Below, piece after piece: positions 1 to 8,885 of a DNA stretch of 36,737 nt. Position 1 is the first letter of the stretch, and the number at the start of each line of letters is the position of its first letter. Source of the DNA: Endomicrobium sp. Lineage in GTDB: Bacteria; Elusimicrobiota; Endomicrobiia; Endomicrobiales; Endomicrobiaceae. A program made the position numbers and the translations under genes. The stretch covers positions 1-36,737 of the forward strand of contig JAISEM010000022.1 in the NCBI GenBank assembly GCA_031264105.1, read 5' to 3'. Under the pieces are notes generated by a model that was not told the DNA's origin, did not search any database, and saw only the letters and a program-made list of their open reading frames with translations.

Positions 1-116
1 TACTTTTCTTTTAATACCTTCTCTGTTTATTGTATTAACTAGCTCTTCAAACCCTTCTCCTGTTCAAAAAATTCCTGATCTTTTTTGCTCCATTTCACTA
101 GTTTATCTGTCGACAT
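1..116 (-). pseudogene. Transposase N-terminal fragment, frameshifted and cut by the window edge
   Basis: On the minus strand an ATG at 116 follows a purine-rich GGGTGG stretch and opens a frame starting MSTDKLVKWSKKDQEFF. After about 18 codons it runs into a stop, while the next frame continues with TGEGFEELVNTINREGIKRK. The two pieces join if one base is restored near position 64. The joined start resembles the N-terminus of mutator/IS256-type transposases, but the piece is short and the catalytic region lies outside the window. I see the frameshift directly; the family is an inference. The stretch 117-269 between this and secA holds no convincing gene. Confidence 0.4.
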
Positions 117-269
117 AAAAAGCCACCCTCTTACCATTTGGATTTTTTATTGGCTACAAGGTAGACAAGTCACGAAAAATAGCAACTGTAGACTCGATCA
201 TAATATACAAACTCCTCTCCTTCTACCTTATAGCGATTGAAATCTTCTTCTAATATTTCTTTATTTCTC

Positions 270-2861
270 TCATCCACAACACTTTTTGTATTTTTTACCG
301 CTGCCGCAAGGGCAAAGATCATTTCTGCCTATTTTATTTAAGTCTTGTGGTTTAACTTTTTTATCATTTATTTTATTTTCAAGTTCATGACTTATTTGCG
401 CCGATTCCTGGCTTACGTTTTGGGTTTTAACATTTACTTGAACTTTGAATACGTATTCTATCGTGTTTTCTCTTATTCTTTTCATCATAGACTCAAACAA
501 GGAAAAAGACTCTTTCTGATATTCAATCTTAGGATCTTTTTGAGCATATGCTCTAAAGCCTACGCTATGTCTCAATTGATCAAGTTCATACAAGTGATCT
601 TTCCATGAAGTATCTATCATTTGCAATAAAACCATTCTCTCTATATGAGCAAATAATTCAGGCGTAAGCTCTTCCTTTCTCTTTTCATAGCATTCAACAA
701 TTCTATTGTAAATATCTTCTTGAAGAGCTTCTTTAGTTAACAAGTTTATTTCATCTCTATTTTCTATTTCATATTTTATTCCAAAAGTTCTAAACAAGCA
801 TGCATCAATGCTTGTAAAATCCCATTCTTCGGCATATTTGCCTACACACCGAGTATCAAGATTTTCTTCAACTGACTCTTTTAACATATCTTTTATCGTA
901 TCAGAAACGTCTTCGCCTTCAAGTATTTCATTTCTAAGTCTATAGACAGCTTCTCTTTGCTTATTCATAACATTGTCAAAATCTATAAGCTGTTTTCTTA
1001 TGTCGAAATTCATACTTTCAACTTTTCTTTGAGCATTTTCTACAGCTTTAGATATCCAAGGATGTTGTATGTCTTCGCCTTCTTTTAGACCAAGTTTTTG
1101 CATCATTAAAGACATTCTGTCAGAGCCAAATAAACGCATAAGCTCGTCTTCCATAGACAAATAGAATCTTGTAGCGCCATCATCACCCTGTCTTCCTGAA
1201 CGTCCTCTTAACTGATTATCTATTCTTCTAGACTCGTGTCTTTCAGTACCTATTATATGAAGTCCGCCGAGATTTTTAACTTCTTCATTTTGAATTGGAT
1301 CTCCTGCTCCAAGAACAATATCTGTTCCTCTTCCTGCCATATTTGTGGCTATTGTCACAGCACCTTTTGCTCCGGCTCCAGCAATTATTTGAGCTTCCTG
1401 CTCGTGGTATTTAGCATTTAAAACATTGTGAGGAATGCCTTTTTTTCTAAGCATTGAAGAAATCTTTTCAGACTTTTCAATTGATCTTGTACCAACAAGA
1501 ACAGGTTGCCCTTTTTTCCATAAATATTCAATTTCTTTTACTATAGCTTCGTCTTTTTCTTTTTCGGTTCTATATATAACATCCCCATGATCTTTTCTCG
1601 CCATAGGATTATTTGTAGGAACTTCTACAACGCCAAGTTTATAAATCTCCCAGAATTCTTCTGTTTCCGTGGAAGCCGTACCAGTCATACCAGATATCTT
1701 TTTGTACATTCTAAAAAAGTTTTGGAAAGTTATAGTTGCAAGAGTTTGGTTTTCATCAGCTATTTTTAAATGCTCTTTTGCTTCTATTGCCTGATGAAGA
1801 CCATCAGACCATCTTCTGCCTGGCATTAATCTTCCTGTAAACTCATCAACTATTACAACGTCTCCGCCTTTTACTACATACTCAATATCTTTGCGGTACA
1901 AGTTGTGAGCTCTTATCGCTTGGGTTATATGATGTACCCATTCAGATTGTAAATCGTCATATATATTCTTCACACCCAAAAATTTTTCAGCTTTTTGAAC
2001 GCCTTCTTCTGTTAAAACAACTGAATGATTCTTCTCATCTACAAGATAATCGTACCCTTTCGATAAATCTACATTATCGTATTTTGCTTTTATCTCTTCG
2101 CTTTCTGTAATTCTTCTACCTTTAAGCATAGGGACTATTCTATCTGAAATATAATATTTATCACTAGATTGCTCTGCAGCGCCAGAAATAATAAGAGGCG
2201 TTCTTGCTTCGTCTATAAGAATAGAATCAACTTCGTCTATAATCGCATAGTTTAATGGACGCAAAACTCTGTCATCTTTTGAAATTACCATGTTGTCTCT
2301 AAGATAATCAAAGCCAAGCTCGTTGTTTGTAACATAAGTTATATCGCAGTTATATGCTGCTCTTCTTTCTTCTTTGCTTGCGTCATGACCTACATTCCCT
2401 ACCGTAAGACCCAATTTCTCATAAACCTTTCCCATCCATTCTTTATCTCTTTTTGCAAGATAATCGTTTACGGTAACAACATGCACACCTGCTTGGGGCA
2501 GAGCATTAAGATATGCGGCAAGAGTTGCGACTAATGTTTTACCTTCTCCAGTTCTCATCTCGGCGATTCTGCCTGTATGGAGAATATATCCGCCAATTAT
2601 TTGCACATCAAAATGTCTTAAGCCTATTGTTCTAATAGACGCTTCTCTTACGCATGCAAAAGCTTCTGGCAAAATATCGTCTAATGTTTCGCCTTTTGCG
2701 AGTTTATCTCTAAATTCAATGGTTTTTGCTTTTAATTCGTCATCGTTAAGTTTTTTTATAGAGGCTTCAAGAGAATTTACTTTTTCCACTACTGGTCTTA
2801 TAGCTTTTATATCTCTCTCGTTTTGCGAACCGAAAATTTTACCCAAAATGTTTTTTAGCAT
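270..2861 (-). CDS. secA: Preprotein translocase ATPase SecA
   Basis: SecA is the cytosolic ATPase that pushes unfolded preproteins through the SecYEG channel. The 863-residue chain is normal length. The Walker A motif GEGKT lies near residues 105-109 and the DEAD-type box appears as DEVDSILIDEARTP. The helicase-like second half has the motifs MAGRGTDIVLG and QLRGRSGRQGD. The chain ends in the zinc-binding tail CPCGSGKKYKKCC, which in other SecAs contacts SecB or ribosomes and lipids. The ATG at 2861 is preceded by an AGGAAGG ribosome binding site. It is the last gene of the minus-strand run that includes signal peptidase LepB, which fits a shared export role. No lesion is visible. Confidence 0.98.
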   Translation of the reverse strand: MLKNILGKIFGSQNERDIKAIRPVVEKVNSLEASIKKLNDDELKAKTIEFRDKLAKGETLDDILPEAFACVREASIRTIGLRHFDVQIIGGYILHTGRIAEMRTGEGKTLVATLAAYLNALPQAGVHVVTVNDYLAKRDKEWMGKVYEKLGLTVGNVGHDASKEERRAAYNCDITYVTNNELGFDYLRDNMVISKDDRVLRPLNYAIIDEVDSILIDEARTPLIISGAAEQSSDKYYISDRIVPMLKGRRITESEEIKAKYDNVDLSKGYDYLVDEKNHSVVLTEEGVQKAEKFLGVKNIYDDLQSEWVHHITQAIRAHNLYRKDIEYVVKGGDVVIVDEFTGRLMPGRRWSDGLHQAIEAKEHLKIADENQTLATITFQNFFRMYKKISGMTGTASTETEEFWEIYKLGVVEVPTNNPMARKDHGDVIYRTEKEKDEAIVKEIEYLWKKGQPVLVGTRSIEKSEKISSMLRKKGIPHNVLNAKYHEQEAQIIAGAGAKGAVTIATNMAGRGTDIVLGAGDPIQNEEVKNLGGLHIIGTERHESRRIDNQLRGRSGRQGDDGATRFYLSMEDELMRLFGSDRMSLMMQKLGLKEGEDIQHPWISKAVENAQRKVESMNFDIRKQLIDFDNVMNKQREAVYRLRNEILEGEDVSDTIKDMLKESVEENLDTRCVGKYAEEWDFTSIDACLFRTFGIKYEIENRDEINLLTKEALQEDIYNRIVECYEKRKEELTPELFAHIERMVLLQMIDTSWKDHLYELDQLRHSVGFRAYAQKDPKIEYQKESFSLFESMMKRIRENTIEYVFKVQVNVKTQNVSQESAQISHELENKINDKKVKPQDLNKIGRNDLCPCGSGKKYKKCCG

Positions 2862-2909
2862 AGCTATATTACCTTCCTCTAATTTTAGAAATAATTTTCA
2901 TATGGACTG

Positions 2910-2915
2910 ATTATA
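2910..2915 (-). promoter_or_regulatory. Candidate -10 box upstream of secA
   Basis: TATAAT reads on the minus strand about 49 bases before the secA start, in the gap between hemW and secA. The -35 is weak (TTTATG with about 18 bases between), so this may be an internal promoter of the operon and not its main one. Confidence 0.4.
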
Positions 2916-2922
2916 TAATTTA

Positions 2923-2944
2923 TTTACATGTACATAAATGTAAA
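2923..2944. repeat. Inverted repeat upstream of secA
   Basis: TTTACAT at 2923-2929 and ATGTAAA at 2938-2944 form a perfect 7-bp inverted repeat with an 8-base centre. It lies just upstream of the candidate secA -10 box and 17 bases after the hemW stop. Its position fits an operator or a weak transcript hairpin; no T-run follows, so a terminator is unlikely. Confidence 0.35.
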
Positions 2945-2960
2945 AGCTTTGCAAATTTTA

Positions 2961-4046
2961 TTAAACAATAAATTTTGATGCGATTTGATTGAAAACAAAA
3001 ACGTATTCTTTAGAAAGTTTTATTTTTTCTTCTTCTTGTATAAGAGTTTTTTCTTTTAAACATTCTAATAAAATGACTTTATGTTGCAAAGATTTGAAAT
3101 CGTTTACAGATAGCCCTTCAGACAAAAGTCTTAAGCCCAATATTATTGTTTCAGTTGCATAAAGCTTTTCATCTATATAATCATTTTCTATAGCGCAGTC
3201 TAAGTTATTTTCTATAAAATTCATGTATTTATCAATATCTTCTATATTTTTATATCTATTCCTTTCTAAATATCCTGATGCGCCTACTCCAAGACCTATA
3301 TATTCGCGGTTGCGCCAATAGTTTGTATTGTGAAAAGCCTCTTTATTTTTTTTAGCCCAGTTTGAAATTTCATAATGAACGTATCCTTTGCGCTCCAAAA
3401 TATCAACCGTCTTCTCATACATTTCCCGTTGTATTTTATCATCAGTAATACCACCGTTTTTATGAAATGGAGTATTTTTTTCTATTGATAATGGATAAAG
3501 AGACAGATGGTCATTATTAAACAGCAAGGCCTTTTTTAAAACATTTTCCCAGTCGCCAACACTTTGGTTTGTCAATCCATATATTAAATCTATACTTATA
3601 TTATCAAAACCTTCATGTTTTGCCATATCATAAGCGCAACAAAAAGTTTTAAAATCATGTATACGACCTAAATATTTTAAACTTTTATCTTCAACAGACT
3701 GGAGACCTATGCTTAATCTATCAATCCCGAATTCTTTTAGAATATGGAGCTTTTCTTTTGAAACTGATTCTGGGTTAAGCTCAAAAGTAAACTCTTTTAT
3801 TTCTGGGAAATTAAAGTTATTTTTTAAAGACTGTAAGAGTTTTTGTATTTGTTTAGAAGATAAAACAGATGGCGTACCACCTCCAATATATATTGAATCT
3901 ATTTTTTTATTTTTAAACTTTTGGGAATGTTTTATCAAAGAATCAATATATTTATCAGCTAAAAGAACATCATACTTTCTTGAAAAAAAATCGCAATAAA
4001 GACACTTTTGCCTGCAAAATGGAATATGTATATATAAACCTGTCAT
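2961..4046 (-). CDS. hemW: HemW-like radical SAM protein (heme chaperone family)
   Basis: The protein belongs to the HemN/HemW radical SAM family. Right at the N-terminus sits MTGLYIHIPFC followed by the CxxxCxxC cluster motif (Cys 11, 15 and 18 from this start). GGGTPS comes next as the SAM-binding region, then a HemN C-terminal domain with HYEISNWAK and a HNxxYW-type motif (HNTNYWRNREYIGLG). The short N-terminus and roughly 360-residue length fit HemW, a heme-binding chaperone, better than true coproporphyrinogen oxidase HemN, though many databases still call it the latter. A longer reading starts at a TTG (4058); I prefer the ATG at 4046 because the family begins just before the IHIPFC motif. 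Neither start has a clear Shine-Dalgarno site. Confidence 0.88.
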   Translation of the reverse strand: MTGLYIHIPFCRQKCLYCDFFSRKYDVLLADKYIDSLIKHSQKFKNKKIDSIYIGGGTPSVLSSKQIQKLLQSLKNNFNFPEIKEFTFELNPESVSKEKLHILKEFGIDRLSIGLQSVEDKSLKYLGRIHDFKTFCCAYDMAKHEGFDNISIDLIYGLTNQSVGDWENVLKKALLFNNDHLSLYPLSIEKNTPFHKNGGITDDKIQREMYEKTVDILERKGYVHYEISNWAKKNKEAFHNTNYWRNREYIGLGVGASGYLERNRYKNIEDIDKYMNFIENNLDCAIENDYIDEKLYATETIILGLRLLSEGLSVNDFKSLQHKVILLECLKEKTLIQEEEKIKLSKEYVFVFNQIASKFIV

Positions 4047-4062
4047 ATGTATAAACAAGGCA

Positions 4063-4077
4063 CTCGTTTTTAACGAG
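4063..4077 (-). other. Small hairpin between the SPFH gene and hemW
   Basis: CTCGTT at 4063-4068 pairs with AACGAG at 4072-4077 over a 3-base loop, and the minus-strand transcript can add a G-U and a C-G pair. It lies in the 40-base gap just before hemW. There is no T-run, so it is more likely an RNA processing or translation element than a terminator. Confidence 0.35.
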
Positions 4078-4086
4078 CGTCAGAAA

Positions 4087-5043
4087 TTACTTATTCGTTT
4101 TTATCTGTTTTGGATTGTCTTTAAACAATTCCGCTATACCGCCAATAGACGCTGTAACGCCTGCAGTTTCTAAAGGAAGGAATACTTTTGTTGCTTGCCC
4201 GTCAGCTACTTTGCCCAAAGCTTCCAAATACTTTATGGCTATAAGATCGTTTGTAGGTTTGCCTTCGTGTATAGCTTTATAAATCATTTCAATTTTATAT
4301 TTTTCTGCTTCCGCAACTTTTCTTATTGCTTCAGCTTCTCCAGTAGCTTCCAAAACTTGTTTTTCTTTTACAGCCTCAGCGTCAAGAATAACTGCCTGTT
4401 TAGCGCCCTCAGCCTTTAAAATAGCTGCTTGCCTTAAGCCTTCTGCTTCCAAAATATTTGCTCTTTTTTCTCTTTCAGCTTTCATCTGTTTAGACATAGC
4501 GTCAGTAATATCTTTAGGAGGATCTATTTTTTGTATTTCAACTCTTGTAACTTTTACACCCCATTTATCAGTAGCTTCGTCCATTACTACTCTAAGCTGC
4601 ATATTTATTTTTTCTCTTGATGTAAGGGTGCTATCCAGCTCCATGTCGCCTATTACATTTCTTAAATTTGTCTGGGCAAGCTTTAAAGCTGCCAATGCAA
4701 AGTTTTCAATGTTATAAACTACCTTTACAGGATCTGTAACTTGAAAATAAATTATAGCATCTACAACAACAGAAACATTGTCTTTTGTTATAACGCTTTG
4801 TGGAGGAACGTCAATAACACGTTCTCTCATATCTACTCTAAGCATTGTTTGAAATATAGGAACTATAATATTTGCTCCCGAATTTCTTGTACCTGTATAT
4901 TTCCCTAAAGTTTCAATAAGTCCTTTTTCATACTGTTTTATTATTTTTACAGAATTGGCTATAAAAATCACAGCAAATGCCGCAATTATTAACAAAAATA
5001 TAGTCATTTTTCCCCCTAAAGCTAAAGCGTTTATATAATCCAT
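4087..5043 (-). CDS. qmcA: SPFH/stomatin-like membrane protein (QmcA family)
   Basis: This is a band-7 (SPFH) protein, a family that forms oligomeric cages or microdomains in the inner membrane and often partners with NfeD and membrane proteases. One N-terminal membrane segment (TIFLLIIAAFAVIFIANSV) is followed by the SPFH domain, with the family-typical stretches RERVIDVPPQ and ITKDNVSV. A long Ala/Glu-rich coiled coil (about 190-250) follows. The frame extends up to a TTG at 5064, but the ATG at 5043 has an AGGA six bases upstream and begins immediately before the membrane segment, so I take it (318 residues). It directly follows nfeD, the usual partner. The exact subgroup (QmcA, stomatin-like) is inferred. 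Confidence 0.9.
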   Translation of the reverse strand: MDYINALALGGKMTIFLLIIAAFAVIFIANSVKIIKQYEKGLIETLGKYTGTRNSGANIIVPIFQTMLRVDMRERVIDVPPQSVITKDNVSVVVDAIIYFQVTDPVKVVYNIENFALAALKLAQTNLRNVIGDMELDSTLTSREKINMQLRVVMDEATDKWGVKVTRVEIQKIDPPKDITDAMSKQMKAEREKRANILEAEGLRQAAILKAEGAKQAVILDAEAVKEKQVLEATGEAEAIRKVAEAEKYKIEMIYKAIHEGKPTNDLIAIKYLEALGKVADGQATKVFLPLETAGVTASIGGIAELFKDNPKQIKTNK

Positions 5044-5053
5044 TTCTATTCCT

Positions 5054-5473
5054 TTATTTTTCAACTGTTAAAGTTGTACCGTCTAAACTCTTAATTTTTA
5101 CAGTTTCTCCTTCTAAAATTTCAACGCTTGCTTCTGCTCTCCAAACTTCTCCTAAAACCTTTACAAAACCAGGCTTTAATGGCATAATTTTACTAGTAAC
5201 AACGGCTTCAGCGCCTATAAGAGCATCTACATTTGATTCTACAGTTTTTGACTTTTTTATCATTTCCTTAAAGAACGGTCTTACAAAATACAAAGACAGA
5301 ATTGAAATAACAACAAAAACCAAAATTTCAATTAAGTTTGAATTGAAAAGATAAGCTGCCAATGCAGCAAAAATTGCGCCTATTGCAAGACACATGCAAA
5401 AGAACACAGACGAAGTTGCTATTTCACAAATTATAAGAACTATAGCAATACTACACCATAAGATCCATGTCAT
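5054..5473 (-). CDS. NfeD-like membrane protein
   Basis: A short NfeD homologue of 139 residues, lacking the ClpP-like serine protease domain of long NfeDs. It starts MTWILWCSIAIVLIICE and has tightly packed membrane segments over about residues 1-65. A C-terminal OB-fold of the NfeD type follows, with the phrases IGAEAVVTSKI, GFVKVLGEVWRAE and GETVKIKSLDG. NfeD proteins pair with SPFH proteins, and here the SPFH gene is next. The start is fixed by ATGA coupling with lepB: the lepB stop TGA and this ATG share bases at 5470-5473. A longer frame to 5503 exists but would add residues not seen in the family. Confidence 0.9.
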   Translation of the reverse strand: MTWILWCSIAIVLIICEIATSSVFFCMCLAIGAIFAALAAYLFNSNLIEILVFVVISILSLYFVRPFFKEMIKKSKTVESNVDALIGAEAVVTSKIMPLKPGFVKVLGEVWRAEASVEILEGETVKIKSLDGTTLTVEK

Positions 5474-6246
5474 GATATAAACTTCCAGTGCGTTATGGGC
5501 CAATACAAGAACACCGCTTTTCCTTTTATATACTTATCAGACAACGGTCCCCAGAAACGAGAATCAAAAGAAAAATCTCTATTGTCTCCTACCATCATAT
5601 AACAACCTTCAGGTACAATAACAGGTCCGAAATTATCTCTTATAAACATAGCTGGAATTGAAGTAAACTTTCCATTTTCCCAAGCTTTCTGATAATCTTC
5701 CATTCTTTCAAACAGTTTAAAACTTTGAGCAATAGAGTCATCATTATACTCAACATAAACTTCTTTAATGAAAACGTCATTCAAATAAAGCTTTTTATCT
5801 TTTATTTCAACTTTATCTCCTGCGACAGCGACGCATCTCTTTATAAAATCTTTCTTTACTCCATGTTCTCTTTCAGAAATAGTTAAAGCTTCAGGTGGAG
5901 CTTGGAAAACAATAATATCACCTCTCTCAATCTTTTTTAAAGCAAAATAACGTTTTCCAACATATTTAAATGGAACTCTAAAACCATAAAAGCATTTGTT
6001 AACAAAAAGATGATCCCCTTCAATAAGAGTACTTCTCATGCTTCCAGATGGAATTTTAAAAGCTTGAATTAAAAAAAACATAATAAATGATGCTATTATC
6101 AAAGCCGTCCAAATGGTATCAGCCCATGAATAAACATTTTGAAACAGTTTTTTAGAAGTAGGCGTTTTGAAGCTTTTTTTTAAAAGCTGCATTGTCATAG
6201 CTATCACAAAAATTATACATCCCGCGATAAAAAGCTTTAATTCCAT
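5470..6246 (-). CDS. lepB: Signal peptidase I
   Basis: Signal peptidase I cleaves signal peptides of Sec-exported proteins on the outer face of the cytoplasmic membrane. Two N-terminal membrane segments are visible (about 5-20 and 46-62). The catalytic Ser is Ser69 in PSGSM and the general-base Lys is Lys136 in DFIKRCVAVAGD. The conserved box MVGDNRDFSFDSRFWGPL follows, so all family boxes are intact. Length (258) is ordinary. The ATG has AGGA five bases upstream. It lies between lepA (24-base gap), the classic lepA-lepB order, and nfeD (4-base overlap). Confidence 0.96.
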   Translation of the reverse strand: MELKLFIAGCIIFVIAMTMQLLKKSFKTPTSKKLFQNVYSWADTIWTALIIASFIMFFLIQAFKIPSGSMRSTLIEGDHLFVNKCFYGFRVPFKYVGKRYFALKKIERGDIIVFQAPPEALTISEREHGVKKDFIKRCVAVAGDKVEIKDKKLYLNDVFIKEVYVEYNDDSIAQSFKLFERMEDYQKAWENGKFTSIPAMFIRDNFGPVIVPEGCYMMVGDNRDFSFDSRFWGPLSDKYIKGKAVFLYWPITHWKFIS

Positions 6247-6270
6247 AATATTCCTCTTTATTATTAATAT

Positions 6271-8058
6271 CTACTCATCTATTTTAAGAACAGTAACAAA
6301 AGCCTCTGGAGGAATTTCTACCCTACCAAACTGTCTCATTTTGCGCTTTCCTTCTTTCTGCTTTTCAAGAAGCTTACGTTTTCTTGTAATATCTCCGCCA
6401 TAACATTTTGCAAGAACATCTTTACGCATTGCAGATATTGTTTCTCTTGCTATTATTTTATTGTTTACTCTTGCCTGTATGGGTATTTCAAACATATGTC
6501 TTGGAATTATACCTTTTAATTTCTCGGCAAGATAATGCGCTGAGGTCTGATCTTTATTTTTATGAGTAATAACAGTAAAAGCATCTACAACTTCAGAGTT
6601 TATCATAATTTCCAGTTTAACCAAATCCCCCTGCTTTGGTTCTATATGTTCATAATCAAAAGAAGCATACCCTTTTGAAGCAGATTTTAAAGCATCATAA
6701 AAACCAACTATTATTTCTGCAAGCGGCATATGGTATTTTAGAAGAGCTATTTTTAAATTCATATATTTCATTGAAACCTGTTTTCCTCTTCTCTTCTGAC
6801 ATAACTCAAGCATAGAGCCTAAATATTCAACCGGGCAAATAATAGTGGCTTCAACATATGGCTCCCAAATTTCTTCAATGTCGGCATTATTTGGAAATTT
6901 TGAAGGGTTGTCTATTGTTACATATTTCCCTTTTGTCTTGACTCTATAAACAACGTTCGGTGCCGTAACTAAAAGGCTTAAATCAAATTCTCTTTCAAGT
7001 CTTTCTTTAACTATTTCTAAATGCAAAGATCCCAAAAACCCACATCTAAAACCAAACCCTAAAGCTACGGACGTCTCAGGAAAATATACAAGCGAAGCAT
7101 CTGACAATTTAAGCTTCTCCAAAGCAGTTTTTAAATTGTCGTATTCAGAAGTACTGTTTGGATAAAGACCAGCAAAAACAAATGGATTTATTTCTTTATA
7201 TCCCTCGTGTGGATGTTTCGTTGGGTTTGAAATCTCAGTTATGGTATCGCCAATTTTTATATCCTTAATGTCTTTTATGCCAGCAACCACATATCCAACT
7301 TCTCCTGAAGAAAGGTCAGGAGCTTCTATCATTTTTATTTTCATATATCCGACTTCAAGAACTTCGTATTCCGCGCCAGAAGCCATAAAGCGGACTTTCA
7401 TACCTTTTTTTATTTTGCCGTCAAAAACTCTTATTATAACTATAACGCCTCTGTAAGACTCATAAAAAGAATCAAAAATTAAAGCTGACAAAGGTTCGTC
7501 ATTTACAATTTTTGCAGGAGGAATATTTGAAATAACTGAATCAACTATTTCATTTATTCCTATTGCCTCCTTAGCACTTGCAAGAATAGGTTCTCCATCT
7601 ACGTCAAGACCTTCTTTCATTTGTTCATACGCACTGTCAACATCTGCTGTTGGCAAATCTATTTTGTTTATAACAGGAATTATTTTTAAGTTGGCATTTT
7701 TTGCAAGAATTGTATTTGCAAGCGTTTGAGCTTCTACACCTTGAGTAGCGTCTATAACTAAAATTGCGCCTTCGCAAGCAGCTAATGCTCTTGAAACTTC
7801 ATACGTAAAATCAACATGACCGGGAGTATCTATTAAATTCAGGATATAACTTTGCCCATTTTTATCTGTATAGTTCATTCTGACAGCTTTAGCCTTTATG
7901 GTTATGCCTCTTTCTCTTTCAAGCTCCATACCGTCAAGTATTTGGTCTTTCATTTCTCTTTTGGAAATTGCTCCCGTGTACTCAAGAAGTCTGTCGGCAA
8001 GAGTGCTTTTTCCATGGTCAATATGAGCTATAATGCAAAAATTTCTTATGTTAAACAT
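6271..8058 (-). CDS. lepA: Elongation factor 4 (LepA) GTPase
   Basis: LepA/EF4 is a ribosome-binding translational GTPase. The G motifs are all present: AHIDHGKST near residue 11, DTPGHVDF, and NKIDLP. The C-terminal half has the LepA-specific domain ending RQFGRVEIPPEAFVTVLK. The reading frame opens at a TTG (8061), but the next codon is an ATG (8058) with AAGAGG just upstream, so the real protein has 595 residues, the family norm. It is directly followed by lepB, a widely conserved pair. Confidence 0.97.
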   Translation of the reverse strand: MFNIRNFCIIAHIDHGKSTLADRLLEYTGAISKREMKDQILDGMELERERGITIKAKAVRMNYTDKNGQSYILNLIDTPGHVDFTYEVSRALAACEGAILVIDATQGVEAQTLANTILAKNANLKIIPVINKIDLPTADVDSAYEQMKEGLDVDGEPILASAKEAIGINEIVDSVISNIPPAKIVNDEPLSALIFDSFYESYRGVIVIIRVFDGKIKKGMKVRFMASGAEYEVLEVGYMKIKMIEAPDLSSGEVGYVVAGIKDIKDIKIGDTITEISNPTKHPHEGYKEINPFVFAGLYPNSTSEYDNLKTALEKLKLSDASLVYFPETSVALGFGFRCGFLGSLHLEIVKERLEREFDLSLLVTAPNVVYRVKTKGKYVTIDNPSKFPNNADIEEIWEPYVEATIICPVEYLGSMLELCQKRRGKQVSMKYMNLKIALLKYHMPLAEIIVGFYDALKSASKGYASFDYEHIEPKQGDLVKLEIMINSEVVDAFTVITHKNKDQTSAHYLAEKLKGIIPRHMFEIPIQARVNNKIIARETISAMRKDVLAKCYGGDITRKRKLLEKQKEGKRKMRQFGRVEIPPEAFVTVLKIDE

Positions 8059-8093
8059 CAATCCTCTTCCTTGTTAATAAAATTCTTTTACTT

Positions 8094-8830
8094 CTATTTT
8101 TTGAAAATATTGAAAGAAACGCCTATAGCTACATAAAACATTCTTTCAACATCATTTGGCCAGCTGTAAGCTGAAATCCTTGAATGGTCAAAATAAACTA
8201 TATACCCAAATTCTGTAGTAAGCCAAGGTCCAGTCTTAAAAAACAGTCTGTTTTCCCAATAGATATCTTGACGCAGCGGCTTAAATGTTTCAAAAATTCT
8301 AAGTTGCGAAGTAAATTTTGTGTTCTGGCGATATAAAAAAACATAATCTATAACTGACTCGCCGCCAAAATCTCTTTCAGTTTCAGTTTCTTTTTGATGA
8401 CTAAAAATCTGTTTAAACGCAGCGCCGACTCTGACTTTTAAACCATTCATTGCGCTATTTATATCTGAGACAAAATATAAAAAGAACCGTACGGCTGTAA
8501 ATTTTTATATATCTTATATGTATATACTGAATTATCCAAACTTATAGAATTTAAACCATTAGAAAATGTCTCGCCATAATACTCTTTTAAACTTGTTAGC
8601 CAGTTTGAAAACAAACTATCTCTAACAACAGACGCATCCAATCTTTCTTGCCAAGATTTTGAAAATGTTTCTTTTCCCATCCAATTTTTACTTAAATCTG
8701 TTTGATTATACGAACCTGTAAGAATACCAGAAAACTTCCATAATTTAGGTAAAGATTCTTGTTGAGTCTCTTGTCCGAAAGAACAATCTGCAAGGAACAA
8801 ACAAAATAAAAAAGTTAGAACTTTTTTCAT
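8094..8830 (-). pseudogene. Frameshifted outer-membrane beta-barrel protein (DUF3078-like)
   Basis: Two abutting frames encode one protein. The first part starts at an ATG (8830) with AGGAGA five bases upstream. It has a signal peptide (MKKVLTFLFCLFLADCSFG) and the phrases LTGSYNQTDLS, WQERLDASV and LKEYYGETF. It ends at a TAA near 8459. The second part starts inside and continues with VSDINSAMNGLKVRVGAAF to a terminal aromatic-rich strand ending in FNIFKK. A -1 shift near 8465-8475, in a T-rich stretch, joins them into about 245 residues. The alternating strand pattern and these motifs resemble DUF3078-type outer-membrane proteins. Only one lesion is present, so recent inactivation, a sequencing error or transcript slippage are all possible. 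Confidence 0.72.
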
Positions 8831-8885
8831 CGGATCTCCTAGCAACAATCGGATTATCTATATAGGAATCAACTTTGAGATTATT

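Noticed and set aside
345-608. 87-codon plus-strand ORF opposite secA
   Set aside because: It lies wholly within secA on the other strand, is rich in Phe and Tyr from reversed AT-rich codons, and has no family features.
2961-4046. Oxygen-independent coproporphyrinogen oxidase (HemN)
   Set aside because: The short N-terminus and length fit the HemW branch of the family better; no other heme gene is nearby.
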